Notes under the pieces: generated by a model | Seen by the model: only the letters and a program-made list of their open reading frames with translations | Told to the model about the DNA's origin: nothing | Databases searched by the model: none | Origin: a virus | Virus record (IMG/VR): IMGVR_UViG_3300025467_001046 | Location: 1-64,000 of that record | Length of the DNA stretch: 64,000 nucleotides | Reading direction: 5' to 3' (one strand) | Part shown: positions 48,649-58,194 of the stretch, piece by piece | How the letters are laid out: each line of letters begins with the position of its first letter | Position numbering within the stretch: the first letter of the stretch is position 1 | Program-made: the position numbers and the translations under genes

Positions 48649-49145
48649 TTGATATATAGGGTTTTTCTGTAGGACACATGGGCCACTTCGCCAATCATAT
48701 GATGCAAGATCTTGTTGCTGTTGTGTAACATTATTCCATGATTTTTGCGATATTCAACAAAATATTCTGCGTCATCTTCGTAGTATTTGGTGCCCATTTC
48801 ACCATGGCCCCAGGTGTCAAGATATACGATGATCACATTATGTACATTTTCAAAATCCACATGGATAGTATTTCTGTAACCAGGGTAATCTCTCCATAGT
48901 TCTATCGAAGAAGATTTTGGCACATCAAAACAGGCCAGTATGCGTTGACGCAGTTCGGTGTTGGCCAATAACAACACATGTCGATCAGATCCAGATAACG
49001 GTGTCAGCAGTTCCGGAGCATCATCAGCTGTCTGTATACGGGTAGGTGTAAATGTATCTACTAGATCGATTATTTCCTGCAGGAGATCATCTGGAAATAC
49101 ATCACACAGTCTCGCCCCATTGGGGGACAAAGGTTTGATGTGCAT
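48633..49145 (-). CDS. 2OG-Fe(II) oxygenase-like protein
   Basis: 170 residues. T-I-H-V-D near residue 93 (His-x-Asp), a beta-rich core with V-I-I-V-Y-L-D, then L-H-H-M-I near residue 146 (distal His) and an Arg twelve residues on give the 2OG oxygenase ligand set. It sits between two radical SAM genes, overlapping one by 16 bases and one base from the other, so it may hydroxylate the same substrate. Confidence 0.6.
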   Translation of the reverse strand: MHIKPLSPNGARLCDVFPDDLLQEIIDLVDTFTPTRIQTADDAPELLTPLSGSDRHVLLLANTELRQRILACFDVPKSSSIELWRDYPGYRNTIHVDFENVHNVIIVYLDTWGHGEMGTKYYEDDAEYFVEYRKNHGIMLHNSNKILHHMIGEVAHVSYRKTLYINWTNK

Positions 49146-49146
49146 G

Positions 49147-50364
49147 TTAATCTGGTCCCATATAATTGATCATGTGAGCGAATTCTGGTTCCACCTTACA
49201 GAGATTTTGACCACGTCGGCGATCCAGATTGGCCATTTCTCTACGCATGTTGAAACCGTCTAGACTGACACCGCCCAGCATGAAATCAATGATGCGATCA
49301 AATTCCTTACGGTCCTGCGGATTGACCCGAGCCAGGCGCAGACGTTGTGCGATTGTATACTTGGCCGATTCTGGCAAGGTGCTGATACTAAAGTAATAGG
49401 CTTCATGCATCATGTTCCAGTAGACAAAATCAAACTGTTGTTGCTCAATCCAGTGACTTAATTCTTCAAGATAGCATACATTAAATACATTCACCGTGGC
49501 ACATACCTGTAGTTGTATGTTGTCACAACGTCTGCGCATGTCTTGGAAACGTTCAATGTTGGCACACACTTCGGTCCATTGAGCATTGCTACGTTGGTAT
49601 TCAAATCTAGCACCCACATCGTCGATGCTGAAAGCTATTTCCACTGTTTTAAAATAGCGCCAAATTTCTTCAGCTTGCTCAGGCCATTGTGTGCCATTGG
49701 TGTTGTAATGTATTTCTATATTGTGAGCTATGCCGCGATTGATCAAGCCCTGCAACATGTCAAAGTGTTCTTGGATCATAAATGGTTCGCCACCGGTGAA
49801 TTCAATGTAGCGTATTTGATCTGACACTTGATCTATTTCAGTCCAGAATGTTTCATTTTCTCTAGGCCATGCACCGTTGCGTAACATTTGATAATGAAAA
49901 CTGGTTTTCTTATCTTCACCGGGTTCCAAATTGGCCAGTTCTTCTATGGCAAATGTACTTGAGCTCCATGATCCACAGATACGACATTTTAAATTGCAGA
50001 TGTTGCCCAGCTTGAGATCTAAGAACATGAGTGGTTTGGCATCTGCGGTCCATTCTGAATCGTCAATCATGTGCTTGAGTCGATCCAGGGTATGCATACG
50101 CTTCGATGTACGGCCACTACGTTCTTCACGCCAGCATTTTCTACAGGTCTGTGGCTGTTCACCGGCTAGGAACTGTTCACGTAGATGTCGCATACTGGCG
50201 CTGTCCTGTATGCTACTGAATTGTGCGGTGGCCAGATTGAATTTTTGTCCAGACTCATCTACCAGTTCATCTTCGGCCAGGCAACAAGGACGTACCGTGC
50301 CAACAGGACTGGTTTCCAAGCTGATCCATGGCAGTACGCAGAATCGATCGTGTGGTATTTTCAT
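49147..50364 (-). CDS. Radical SAM enzyme with N-terminal twitch domain (2)
   Basis: 405 residues. N-terminal C-V-L-P-W and C-C-L (Cys 9, 27, 28) plus C-R-K-C near residue 73 form the probable auxiliary cluster. G-N-I-C-N-L-K-C-R-I-C-G near residue 126 is the SAM cluster, and T-G-G-E-P-F follows. Closest in layout to copy 3. The start overlaps the upstream stop as ATGA. Confidence 0.8.
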   Translation of the reverse strand: MKIPHDRFCVLPWISLETSPVGTVRPCCLAEDELVDESGQKFNLATAQFSSIQDSASMRHLREQFLAGEQPQTCRKCWREERSGRTSKRMHTLDRLKHMIDDSEWTADAKPLMFLDLKLGNICNLKCRICGSWSSSTFAIEELANLEPGEDKKTSFHYQMLRNGAWPRENETFWTEIDQVSDQIRYIEFTGGEPFMIQEHFDMLQGLINRGIAHNIEIHYNTNGTQWPEQAEEIWRYFKTVEIAFSIDDVGARFEYQRSNAQWTEVCANIERFQDMRRRCDNIQLQVCATVNVFNVCYLEELSHWIEQQQFDFVYWNMMHEAYYFSISTLPESAKYTIAQRLRLARVNPQDRKEFDRIIDFMLGGVSLDGFNMRREMANLDRRRGQNLCKVEPEFAHMINYMGPD

Positions 50365-51686
50365 CGGAGCGGAACTCGTTTATCTTCAGGACGATATTGA
50401 ACAATGGCCTCCAGCTCCGGAACCACACTCAACAAACTTTCACTGCGGCTCCAATCCAAATCGTTGACTGCTTGCCAAAAATTCTTCAACAAGTGACTAT
50501 TGTCTTGGGCCATCATGAATTCAATCGCGCCGCGGAATCCACCTACAGCACGCTGTATGGTGTCAAGGGGTTCAAGCCATGCTATGTGTGCTTCAAATTC
50601 GGCTTTGAATTTAAGTTTTAATTCCATGGGCAACATGTCTATACGATAACTGTCAGGACCTTGCAGTATGTTTAAATTGAAATCCTGCGCCCGGATATAC
50701 CCGGATTCCACCATGTAGCGATGGAATCGGGTAAAATTCCAGATATTCATCATGCTGAGCGTAGGACTGATCATAAAATCAATATGTGGACATTCGCGTT
50801 TCAAGTCACGTATATTCTGTTCAACTTGTGCCCAGTCGGTGCCCGAACGTATGATGCCGGCTCGATCACCCATGTCGTCTAGGCTGGCTGCCACGCATAC
50901 ATTAGGAAACTGTTTCCACAGATCCAACACACTTTCCTTTTTAAATTTCAATTCAGTTAGATTGGTATTATAGATCAATCCAAGATCGGTATTGCCTTTT
51001 TCAATCAGCAGTTTTAGGATACGATTGTGTTCTTCCATGATCAAGGGTTCGCCGCCGGCGAAATATATCTGTGTTAAGTGTGGGATATGCTCCTGCATCT
51101 GTTCCCAGATATCTTCATCGTGCCGTCCGGCAAATGATACACGTGGTCGTAGTTCTTTACCCCACAGCTTGACATCATCATCATACCAACGACTGCTGAA
51201 TATAGAGCCACAGCTGCGACATTTTAAATTGCAGATGTTACTAAAACGCACATCCCAATAGTGCAGACGCATGTCAGGTAAACTGCCGTCGGCACGGGTT
51301 TCGTCTACTTCAGCAATATAGTGTCCAAAGTTTTTGTTTGAATTGTTTCGCATGCTGGCAAAACCAGCGGCTTCCTGTTCATAACAGTCGCTGCATTCAC
51401 GACAAGGTTTTTCTTCCAACATGTTTCTGCGCATTTCACGCATGCCTTCGGCATTCCATACTTCACGCATGGTCTGTTGTTTAAGATCACCCACTGGGTA
51501 TTTGCCATTTGCCAAACAGCAAGGATAAGCGCGACCGTCGGGCCAGGCATGCAGATGTATCCAAGGTAGTATACAAAAATGCTCTGACTCCATCAAGCGA
51601 TGCTTCTGCTTGTCGTCTAGCTCATCCAGTGCTATGTAATTAGGCACTCGATCCATCCAGTTGTATTTTCCTATAATCTTGCTCAC
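50361..51686 (-). CDS. Radical SAM enzyme with N-terminal twitch domain (3)
   Basis: 441 residues from a GTG in a GTGA overlap with copy 4 (a TTG further upstream is less likely). C-I-L-P-W, P-C-C-L and C-R-E-C-S-D-C make the N-terminal cysteine set; S-N-I-C-N-L-K-C-R-S-C-G is the SAM cluster; F-A-G-G-E-P-L follows. Same subtype as copies 1 and 2. Confidence 0.8.
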   Translation of the reverse strand: MSKIIGKYNWMDRVPNYIALDELDDKQKHRLMESEHFCILPWIHLHAWPDGRAYPCCLANGKYPVGDLKQQTMREVWNAEGMREMRRNMLEEKPCRECSDCYEQEAAGFASMRNNSNKNFGHYIAEVDETRADGSLPDMRLHYWDVRFSNICNLKCRSCGSIFSSRWYDDDVKLWGKELRPRVSFAGRHDEDIWEQMQEHIPHLTQIYFAGGEPLIMEEHNRILKLLIEKGNTDLGLIYNTNLTELKFKKESVLDLWKQFPNVCVAASLDDMGDRAGIIRSGTDWAQVEQNIRDLKRECPHIDFMISPTLSMMNIWNFTRFHRYMVESGYIRAQDFNLNILQGPDSYRIDMLPMELKLKFKAEFEAHIAWLEPLDTIQRAVGGFRGAIEFMMAQDNSHLLKNFWQAVNDLDWSRSESLLSVVPELEAIVQYRPEDKRVPLR

Positions 51687-53017
51687 AGTGTATGGTACCA
51701 ATCTTGTAGTTGTGCGAATGTTTTGCTAAAGTTTTTTCCTCGACGCTGATCATATTGCTTATAAAACTGCTTGAAGTCGTTGTGCAGTTTGGGCATTTCA
51801 AACGCTTCAGAATGTGGCGTCTTGACCACATCAAGATAATCAATAAGTCGTTGTACATGATTGCGTTCATGTTCGTGGATCATGTCATCGGATCCCCACT
51901 GATCCAGCCAGGCCTCTAGCTGTTGCTTGTGCCGGGTGCGTATTACATCGGGCAAGACCAAGGCGCTTTGAAAGCTAGGGAATCTGAGTATGTTTAGAGT
52001 GAAGCTGGGAAAGTCTCGACCATATTGATGTTTCCAACGCATGAATACTGTCAGTAGGTCGGGCAAGGTGTCCAAGCACAAGGCATTGATGGTGCACATG
52101 ACGTGCAGGCCACGCAGACGATCACTGTCCATCAATTTGATCATGTTCATGACCCAAGCACTGTAATCAAGCCCGTCTCTGATGTATTCAGCCTGGACTC
52201 CAACACTTTCCTGGCTGGTGTATAGATCCAGTTCTATCCCTTGGGTGGCAGTCAACAAGCGATCTAGATCCACGCCAGGACCTAAATTTGAGTTGATGGC
52301 TAGTCGTGTAGAACTACGCCCAGGGTTATTTTGAAACCAGTCAATCAGCTTCCAGGTATCACCACTCATGAGTGGCTCGCCACCAGTGATCCTTAGTTCT
52401 TGGAGTGTTTGATGGAGGTCTGTTTCCCACCACTTGAAAAACGCTTCAACATAGGGATTTGTTTCGCCAAAGCGGTATAGTTGACTAGTATCGTGAGCAT
52501 GAGTAAAGTGGCCACGCCCATCAGACACCAGGCCGTCATAGGCGCCGTTGGATCGTATGTCACGAACCCATGTGCTACTGAAAGCAGGGTTACAATAGCT
52601 ACAAGCGAATTGGCAAGTGCGATCGAACGCGATTTCAAGCGTGCGAAGATTGACATCTTCTTGGTGTGGTTTTTGATATGCTTCATTTAAGGCCTCCAGA
52701 GGGTAAATTCGACTTTTGTACACACGGTCACTCACAGCATCGCGACCCATGTCTTCGATTTTCCAACAGTATTCGCAACCTTTGGGACGGTTACCCAACT
52801 GCATGTTCAATCGATCTATTTTCTTCTCTACTGTGTTGTGTATGGCACTGGGACGGGTTTTGATTTCCTCTACGTCAATGGCATGTGCCGGTGGATGATG
52901 ACAACTTGTGGTCTGACCAGATCCCAACCAGATAGTGGCATTGTACCATTTGGCCGCGCAGAAGCTGGCACTTTTTGGGTCTAAGACCTGTTGTTTAAAC
53001 TCTAAATCGTTCACGTA
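51683..53017 (-). CDS. Radical SAM enzyme with N-terminal twitch domain (4)
   Basis: About 444 residues from GTG 53017; a longer reading to 53101 would overlap the upstream gene by 107 bases, and neither has a clear ribosome binding site. The N-terminal set is of a second subtype: C-A-A-K-W then S-C-H-H-P-P, and C-E-Y-C-W. The SAM cluster is C-Q-F-A-C-S-Y-C-N-P, with T-G-G-E-P-L later. Copy 5 shares all of these. Confidence 0.75.
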   Translation of the reverse strand, partial: YVNDLEFKQQVLDPKSASFCAAKWYNATIWLGSGQTTSCHHPPAHAIDVEEIKTRPSAIHNTVEKKIDRLNMQLGNRPKGCEYCWKIEDMGRDAVSDRVYKSRIYPLEALNEAYQKPHQEDVNLRTLEIAFDRTCQFACSYCNPAFSSTWVRDIRSNGAYDGLVSDGRGHFTHAHDTSQLYRFGETNPYVEAFFKWWETDLHQTLQELRITGGEPLMSGDTWKLIDWFQNNPGRSSTRLAINSNLGPGVDLDRLLTATQGIELDLYTSQESVGVQAEYIRDGLDYSAWVMNMIKLMDSDRLRGLHVMCTINALCLDTLPDLLTVFMRWKHQYGRDFPSFTLNILRFPSFQSALVLPDVIRTRHKQQLEAWLDQWGSDDMIHEHERNHVQRLIDYLDVVKTPHSEAFEMPKLHNDFKQFYKQYDQRRGKNFSKTFAQLQDWYHTL

Positions 53018-54068
53018 TAAATTTTTCAAAGCGTTGAGGAAATTCGGCACGGACCTGTAGCCGCATGTCTGCGAGATGTTGCTTGTTGTATTTACACACA
53101 TCCTCGCAGGCTGTAAGGAAACTGGCCAGATCTTGCTGACACAGATCTCGTATCACTTCGGCACATCGCACTACACGAACATGATTGTCGGCTATGTTAT
53201 CAAAAGATTCATCTATCACATGTCCAAACGTGCGGAAACCCAGTTTGTGTAGATCTCTATAAAATCCACAATTGGCCACAGCAATAAATGGATGACCAAT
53301 GGCTATGGGTTTCCATATTTTTTCTGTCCGGAAACTGTAAGGATATCTATGCACTGTTTCGGTGACCACGCTGAAATATGTGTCCTGATAAGGACGAGCC
53401 TTGAGATATATTTCTCCCCAGATTCCGCGGAACAGTTGATTTTTGATCAGTCCCACCGAGACTGTGGTATCGACAGTCGAATCAAACATGTCAGGTTCAT
53501 AACCGGCCGGTAAAAGCTGTATTGGGCCGTTGCCACTATCCAAATTGGTCCACAAGGCCTGATCCAGTACCGGTCTCAACAGGTCTATCATGTAGCGTCT
53601 ATGATCGCGTTGTCGTCCATTCAGGAACAGGAACTTATAAGGACGATCTGTAGAATATTGATCCTGATACTGTTGCACTGCTTCCATGTTTTCCACATAG
53701 TCATACAGCTTGGGCAAAAAACTTTCATACAACAGATGCGGATACTGTGCAGGGATATCACCGCCGGTGATAACTGGAATCTGCCCTTGCTCAAGCAGAT
53801 CCATCACTTTCAATCCAAATTCACAGTGAGTAATCACAGTTTCGGACCCTTCGGCTGGATTGCTAAAAACTACATCTATAGTTTTATTTCGCACAAGATC
53901 TACGATGAGATCGCGATTGGCATTGAACTGCTGTCGACCAATCACATATACTGCGCCTGGCAAAATTTCGTGTTGCGATAAATCCCAAAATTCTGCATCA
54001 ATCCAAGGTTGTATTAGATCAGATATTTCACTAAAGGTGTCTACTACCAGCTTACGATTGCCTAGCAT
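52995..54068 (-). CDS. Putative glycosyltransferase, GT10-like family
   Basis: 357 residues, set between two radical SAM genes. S-V-V-T-E-T near residue 235, R-T-E-K-I-W-K-P-I, H-P-F-I-A-V, L-G-F-R-T-F and D-E-S-F-D give the family C-domain. The N-terminal half has no match to its relatives. It overlaps both neighbours, so all three are coupled in translation. Confidence 0.6.
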   Translation of the reverse strand: MLGNRKLVVDTFSEISDLIQPWIDAEFWDLSQHEILPGAVYVIGRQQFNANRDLIVDLVRNKTIDVVFSNPAEGSETVITHCEFGLKVMDLLEQGQIPVITGGDIPAQYPHLLYESFLPKLYDYVENMEAVQQYQDQYSTDRPYKFLFLNGRQRDHRRYMIDLLRPVLDQALWTNLDSGNGPIQLLPAGYEPDMFDSTVDTTVSVGLIKNQLFRGIWGEIYLKARPYQDTYFSVVTETVHRYPYSFRTEKIWKPIAIGHPFIAVANCGFYRDLHKLGFRTFGHVIDESFDNIADNHVRVVRCAEVIRDLCQQDLASFLTACEDVCKYNKQHLADMRLQVRAEFPQRFEKFIRERFRV

Positions 54069-55467
54069 AGTATTCGCACTCCTTCCACCAGGCAGTCATT
54101 TCTGGAAAGGTCTTTAAAAAATCTGTGCCATGTCTGCGATCGGCTTCGCTAAAGAATCTAAAAAAGTCGGCCTTGTTGCGTTGTAAGTATGCAGGCTCTA
54201 ACTTTTGTCCATCACGCATCCAGGCTATGTCGCGATCCAGTCTGGCTATCTCGTAGTCTTTGAATCCATGAAAAGGATCGTCCTCGCGTTCAATTTGACG
54301 TATCATCCAGGCCCAGAGATATTCCAACTGTTCTGCATAACTTTCAGGCAGTAGCTGTAAACTTTGCCAGGCAGGCTGACGAAGTACAGGAGTGTCAAAC
54401 CAAACACGTTGATAAGTCTTGCTGTACAGTTTGCGCAGGCCTAAAATACCAGCAAACAGGCTACTGAGATTGGTCACACTCAGATTGTTCATGGTCACAA
54501 TAAAAGTAATGCTGTTGCGACCAGGAATCTCTGTTAGAAATTGATTAACGCGATCCCATAAGAGATTAAAATCTAAACCGTGACGAATATATTCAGCCTG
54601 CGACCCCCACGAATCCAAACTTACATACTGCATAAAATGTTCGATCTTTTCACCCTCACACAGTTCTTTCACATGGCCTTTGTATTTTTGCCACGACTTT
54701 TCATCCACACTAAAATTACTAGTCACATCCAAGTGTAAGTTGGGTTTAGGGTTGGCCAACACATAGTCAAACACACGATAGGTATTCTTATCCAGCATGG
54801 GTTCGCCGCCAGTCATGCGGAAATGTTCTAGTTCTGGATACAGTTCAGGCCACCAAGACCAAAATGCATCAACGTAGGGATTGGCGTCACGACTAGGTAT
54901 AGGGCGATTGCGACCAGTAAAGTGACTGGGATCATTGTGTATAGTGCCAGTAGGATATCCTCCCCACTTATCAACTTCTGCTTGCCAAGTTGAGCTAAAC
55001 TGCGGACTACAGTAACTACAAGCCAAATTACAGGCGTGATTAAAATTAACTTCAACATAACTAGGAACAACATTTTCATCTCCTGAGGAATTCATTATTG
55101 ATTCAAAATTTACGGCCGCCCATGGCTCGCCCGATCTGTAGTGTCGATCACTTAGTTTGCCATTGTCCTCCATGCTCCAGCAGTAGCTACATTCTGCAGG
55201 ACGTTCTTGTTGCAACATGATCTTGCGTTGTATTTTTTTGTAGGGTGTATTGTGCAGAATACTAGGATCGTTGGCCAGCGACTCAGTGGGTATTTCATGC
55301 AAGGGAGGATGGTAGCAACTGTTGTTGAGTCCGGTAGTTAAATGAAGGCTTACCTGTTTCCATTTGGCCAGGCACATGGCCGGACCCAACAGAGCCTGCA
55401 TGTCCTCGGCACTGCTCAGAAATTTAGATTTGAAATCTGAAGTGATTTCATCACCCTTGTTTACCAT
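54052..55467 (-). CDS. Radical SAM enzyme with N-terminal twitch domain (5)
   Basis: 471 residues. C-L-A-K-W, S-C-Y-H-P-P and C-S-Y-C-W in the N-terminal 110 residues, then C-N-L-A-C-S-Y-C-S-P near residue 145 and T-G-G-E-P-M near residue 215. Same subtype as copy 4, probably from a duplication that also enclosed the glycosyltransferase between them. Its start overlaps the next gene's stop by seven bases. Confidence 0.8.
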   Translation of the reverse strand: MVNKGDEITSDFKSKFLSSAEDMQALLGPAMCLAKWKQVSLHLTTGLNNSCYHPPLHEIPTESLANDPSILHNTPYKKIQRKIMLQQERPAECSYCWSMEDNGKLSDRHYRSGEPWAAVNFESIMNSSGDENVVPSYVEVNFNHACNLACSYCSPQFSSTWQAEVDKWGGYPTGTIHNDPSHFTGRNRPIPSRDANPYVDAFWSWWPELYPELEHFRMTGGEPMLDKNTYRVFDYVLANPKPNLHLDVTSNFSVDEKSWQKYKGHVKELCEGEKIEHFMQYVSLDSWGSQAEYIRHGLDFNLLWDRVNQFLTEIPGRNSITFIVTMNNLSVTNLSSLFAGILGLRKLYSKTYQRVWFDTPVLRQPAWQSLQLLPESYAEQLEYLWAWMIRQIEREDDPFHGFKDYEIARLDRDIAWMRDGQKLEPAYLQRNKADFFRFFSEADRRHGTDFLKTFPEMTAWWKECEYYARQS

Positions 55468-56396
55468 CCTTCTTGACTCCTGATCACATCAATTTCTTTG
55501 TCCATAAAATGACGGTTTTGCCAGTTACTGCGATAATGATGTTTGAAGAAGGCGCTTTCTTTCTCCAACATCATGTTGATGGGCAGACTCAGTTGTGTGG
55601 TAAGATCCTCGGCCACACGGCCAGCAAGTAGTTCTGGATTAGAATTTTCCACCGTTGTCCATAATTGAGCCAGAGTATCAAAGTCCTGCACCTGTTTGTA
55701 GTCCCAATCGGTCAGCATGGTCATGTAGGTGCCCATACGTGATCCTGCGATAGCCCAGATGCCATTGTCTACATCGCGTCCTACATTGTGCCATATGGTC
55801 AAGTGATCAAGATTGCGATGATGTACACGATCTTGGAATTCTGTTACTGTGGGGCGTGCGCCTTGATTCAAGCACATCTTCACTCCTTCACGGAAGCCAG
55901 CACGCCAGGCCTGGAAAGCAGATCCGTTAGGGTAAGTGGTACTATAACAGTTGTACATGGCATGATAATCTGGATAGAAACAGAACTCCACATCATTGGC
56001 CGCAGAACCGTCTGTGTTTTCATGGGTACGCATGGTGGCCACGAACTCTCGGGTCCAGCATGACAGTCCGCCATTGCCGTACATGAGTCCATTGATGATG
56101 TTTCTAGCACGCCAACGAAATACAGCACGGTGCTCATGGGCACCTTTGAGTACGATACGTTGATTGAAAAAATCTTCGTCAGGAATGTTGTCACCGTCGA
56201 TCAAGATGAATCGCTCAGTTGTACTCATTTCAGCTGCGGCCTTATGTGCGGCGTCTGATCCTTTGATGCCATCTACACGTCGTGCCCAGGGCACCATATT
56301 TTTGATACGCACCCAAGTTTCTTCCTTGTTGGGTTCATCATAGCTGAGGTATATGCAATCCAAATCGGCTACGTCTATTCCTGTTACTTCAATCAT
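55461..56396 (-). CDS. GT-A-like glycosyltransferase
   Basis: 311 residues from the ATGA overlap at 56396. A hydrophobic strand followed by I-D-G-D-N near residue 67 is a DxD-type motif. N-I-I-N-G-L-M-Y-G near residue 105 and Q-A-W-R-A-G-F-R-E near residue 176 match segments of the protein at 39067. Likely transfers a sugar within the same pathway. Substrate unknown. Confidence 0.6.
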   Translation of the reverse strand: MIEVTGIDVADLDCIYLSYDEPNKEETWVRIKNMVPWARRVDGIKGSDAAHKAAAEMSTTERFILIDGDNIPDEDFFNQRIVLKGAHEHRAVFRWRARNIINGLMYGNGGLSCWTREFVATMRTHENTDGSAANDVEFCFYPDYHAMYNCYSTTYPNGSAFQAWRAGFREGVKMCLNQGARPTVTEFQDRVHHRNLDHLTIWHNVGRDVDNGIWAIAGSRMGTYMTMLTDWDYKQVQDFDTLAQLWTTVENSNPELLAGRVAEDLTTQLSLPINMMLEKESAFFKHHYRSNWQNRHFMDKEIDVIRSQEGW

Positions 56397-56728
56397 TGTA
56401 AACTCCATTTGATATGCGGTTCTGACTCGTTGACCATGACACAGATGTCTTGTGGGTGACAAGCTGTGCCTTTCCCATTGGGACGAAGTTTGTGTATTGT
56501 ACTGGTTTTGATAAAGACCAATTTTCCTTCAACCACGCGACAGTTGGTTGGACCAGCTCTAAATATTTCTGGATCAACGTCTATGTAATTACCGGGTAAA
56601 TCTTCCATACTGTAAAATAACACATCGCCCAGTTCGTTGTAGTATAATCTATAGATAGGATCATGCACATCTGGCGGTACATATTGTGACAAGGCCAGCC
56701 AAAAATTATCATTGGTACTATTGCTCAT
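56393..56728 (-). CDS. Conserved phage hypothetical protein
   Basis: 111 residues from ATG 56728. Y-R-L-Y-Y-N-E near residue 26, F-Y-S-M-E-D-L-P-G-N-Y near residue 38 and C-H-P-Q-D-I-C near residue 89 are conserved-looking blocks of a T4-like phage family of unknown role. It overlaps the genes on both sides. Confidence 0.6.
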   Translation of the reverse strand: MSNSTNDNFWLALSQYVPPDVHDPIYRLYYNELGDVLFYSMEDLPGNYIDVDPEIFRAGPTNCRVVEGKLVFIKTSTIHKLRPNGKGTACHPQDICVMVNESEPHIKWSLQ

Positions 56729-57449
56729 TGTTCCAGTCCTTGACATGATAGTGCACCAGACCCCATTGGGCGATAGTGTTGATCCTGAAAGGATCGTTTT
56801 CCCAGACCAGTTCGTCAGTCCAATTTTCAGAGACAGTTCCTATCATATTTTTCTTCATGTGTACTATGGTTGGACCCAATCCTGGCGGCAAGGTCACTTG
56901 ATCTTCGCCAATGATAACTGCAGCCATGGCATAGACCACATCGGTGGTGGCTTCTAAATCTGGAAATTTCAACAACACACGGTACTGTTGCCAATTGGTA
57001 AAAATTGTACGCACCAGATCAAAAAAATCCTGTGCTGTTTTACTACGGCGCCAATAGGTAATGGCATTGTAAACGTCTGGCAAACTGTTATGATCAAATA
57101 TCTTGCGATATAAACGAGACTGGCCTGGCGTGTCATGATAAGTCCGGCAACCGGTACTGATCACTAGATCTCTGCGTTCAAACAAGGTCCACCAATGATC
57201 AATTGGGCTGGCGCAGAGCATGTCCGCTTCTAACTTGATAGTCTGTCTGTAGGGACTAATCTCAAACATTTGCCAATCGTTAGCGAATCCGCCCAGATCT
57301 CCATGTGGTAATTGATCAACAGTCACTATGGATATGTCAGCCAGCGGATGATGCTGTAGTATCGAGTCAGCCAGGCGCCTGGCGCAGGTCACATATTGAT
57401 CGCCAATGGCCGGTATCAAGTATCCACGTTCAGCTAGCAAGGTCAACAA
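56718..57449 (-). CDS. GT-A/GT8-like glycosyltransferase
   Basis: 243 residues from a TTG start, supported by AGGAG four bases upstream (the next codon is a second TTG). The N-terminal strand-helix unit and I-K-L-E-A-D-M-L near residue 71 (DxD-like) suit a nucleotide-sugar transferase of the GT8 type. It resembles the gene upstream in general layout. Acceptor unknown. Confidence 0.55.
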   Translation of the reverse strand: MLTLLAERGYLIPAIGDQYVTCARRLADSILQHHPLADISIVTVDQLPHGDLGGFANDWQMFEISPYRQTIKLEADMLCASPIDHWWTLFERRDLVISTGCRTYHDTPGQSRLYRKIFDHNSLPDVYNAITYWRRSKTAQDFFDLVRTIFTNWQQYRVLLKFPDLEATTDVVYAMAAVIIGEDQVTLPPGLGPTIVHMKKNMIGTVSENWTDELVWENDPFRINTIAQWGLVHYHVKDWNNEQ

Positions 57450-58194
57450 TGGCTCCTAAGTGTCCTTTGCCCATGGCATGAAAATCATGTGTCAGTTTCA
57501 TCCAGCGTGGACGAGATTCTTGATCAGTCCAGTCCACACGATATTCATCTGGACCTGTCTTGGTCAGTTTGTGTTCGTGTGTGACTGTGGCCAATTTCCA
57601 AGGAATATCAGCATGATTCAACACATGCCCGTTGACCATGCCTAGTGCTATACTCAGGGCAAAGTCGTTACGATACGTGGTACGAGATATGCCGTACAAG
57701 CTACGATAATGATCCCAGTGTTGGCGTACCATCTGCATGCTTTCAAATATCAATTGGGCCTGTTCACTGCGGCGGAACATCATGACTGTGGCCCACCACA
57801 TGGGCATGCGATGATCACCAAAAGTATCCAAGTCTTTAAAAGTTTCTTTGGCTGTGACATCATAAGCGGTACGATGGGCAATAAAATCTATATCTGCTTC
57901 TAGCAAGGCCTGTAGCTGGTTGCTGGCCACCACATAGTCGGCATCCAGCACCAAGGTACAATCCCATGGTGACAGATTATAGGCATCTACACGATTGACA
58001 TTGTACCAGGTGACCTGAGACGGTAGGTCCTGGAAGGTTCTAGTTGATCCAGCAATCGGTTCTACATCCTGATTGGTTATGATTCTGGTAGGTATGCCAA
58101 GATGCCGTTCAATGTTGCTGGCTGACCAGCGAGCCATGGCTTCGTAGTCAACATGTTCGTTATTAAAAGCAAAGATTAACGCACCTGTGGTCAT
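57430..58194 (-). CDS. GT-A-type glycosyltransferase
   Basis: 254 residues. L-V-L-D-A-D-Y-V near residue 82 is a clear DxD motif, with a W-W-A-T-V-M-M-F-R segment and a late H-D-F-H-A-M-G-K-G element typical of GT8-like folds (His-x-Gly-x-x-K-like). Overlaps by four bases with the gene upstream and by 20 with the next. Confidence 0.6.
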   Translation of the reverse strand: MTTGALIFAFNNEHVDYEAMARWSASNIERHLGIPTRIITNQDVEPIAGSTRTFQDLPSQVTWYNVNRVDAYNLSPWDCTLVLDADYVVASNQLQALLEADIDFIAHRTAYDVTAKETFKDLDTFGDHRMPMWWATVMMFRRSEQAQLIFESMQMVRQHWDHYRSLYGISRTTYRNDFALSIALGMVNGHVLNHADIPWKLATVTHEHKLTKTGPDEYRVDWTDQESRPRWMKLTHDFHAMGKGHLGAIVDLAS

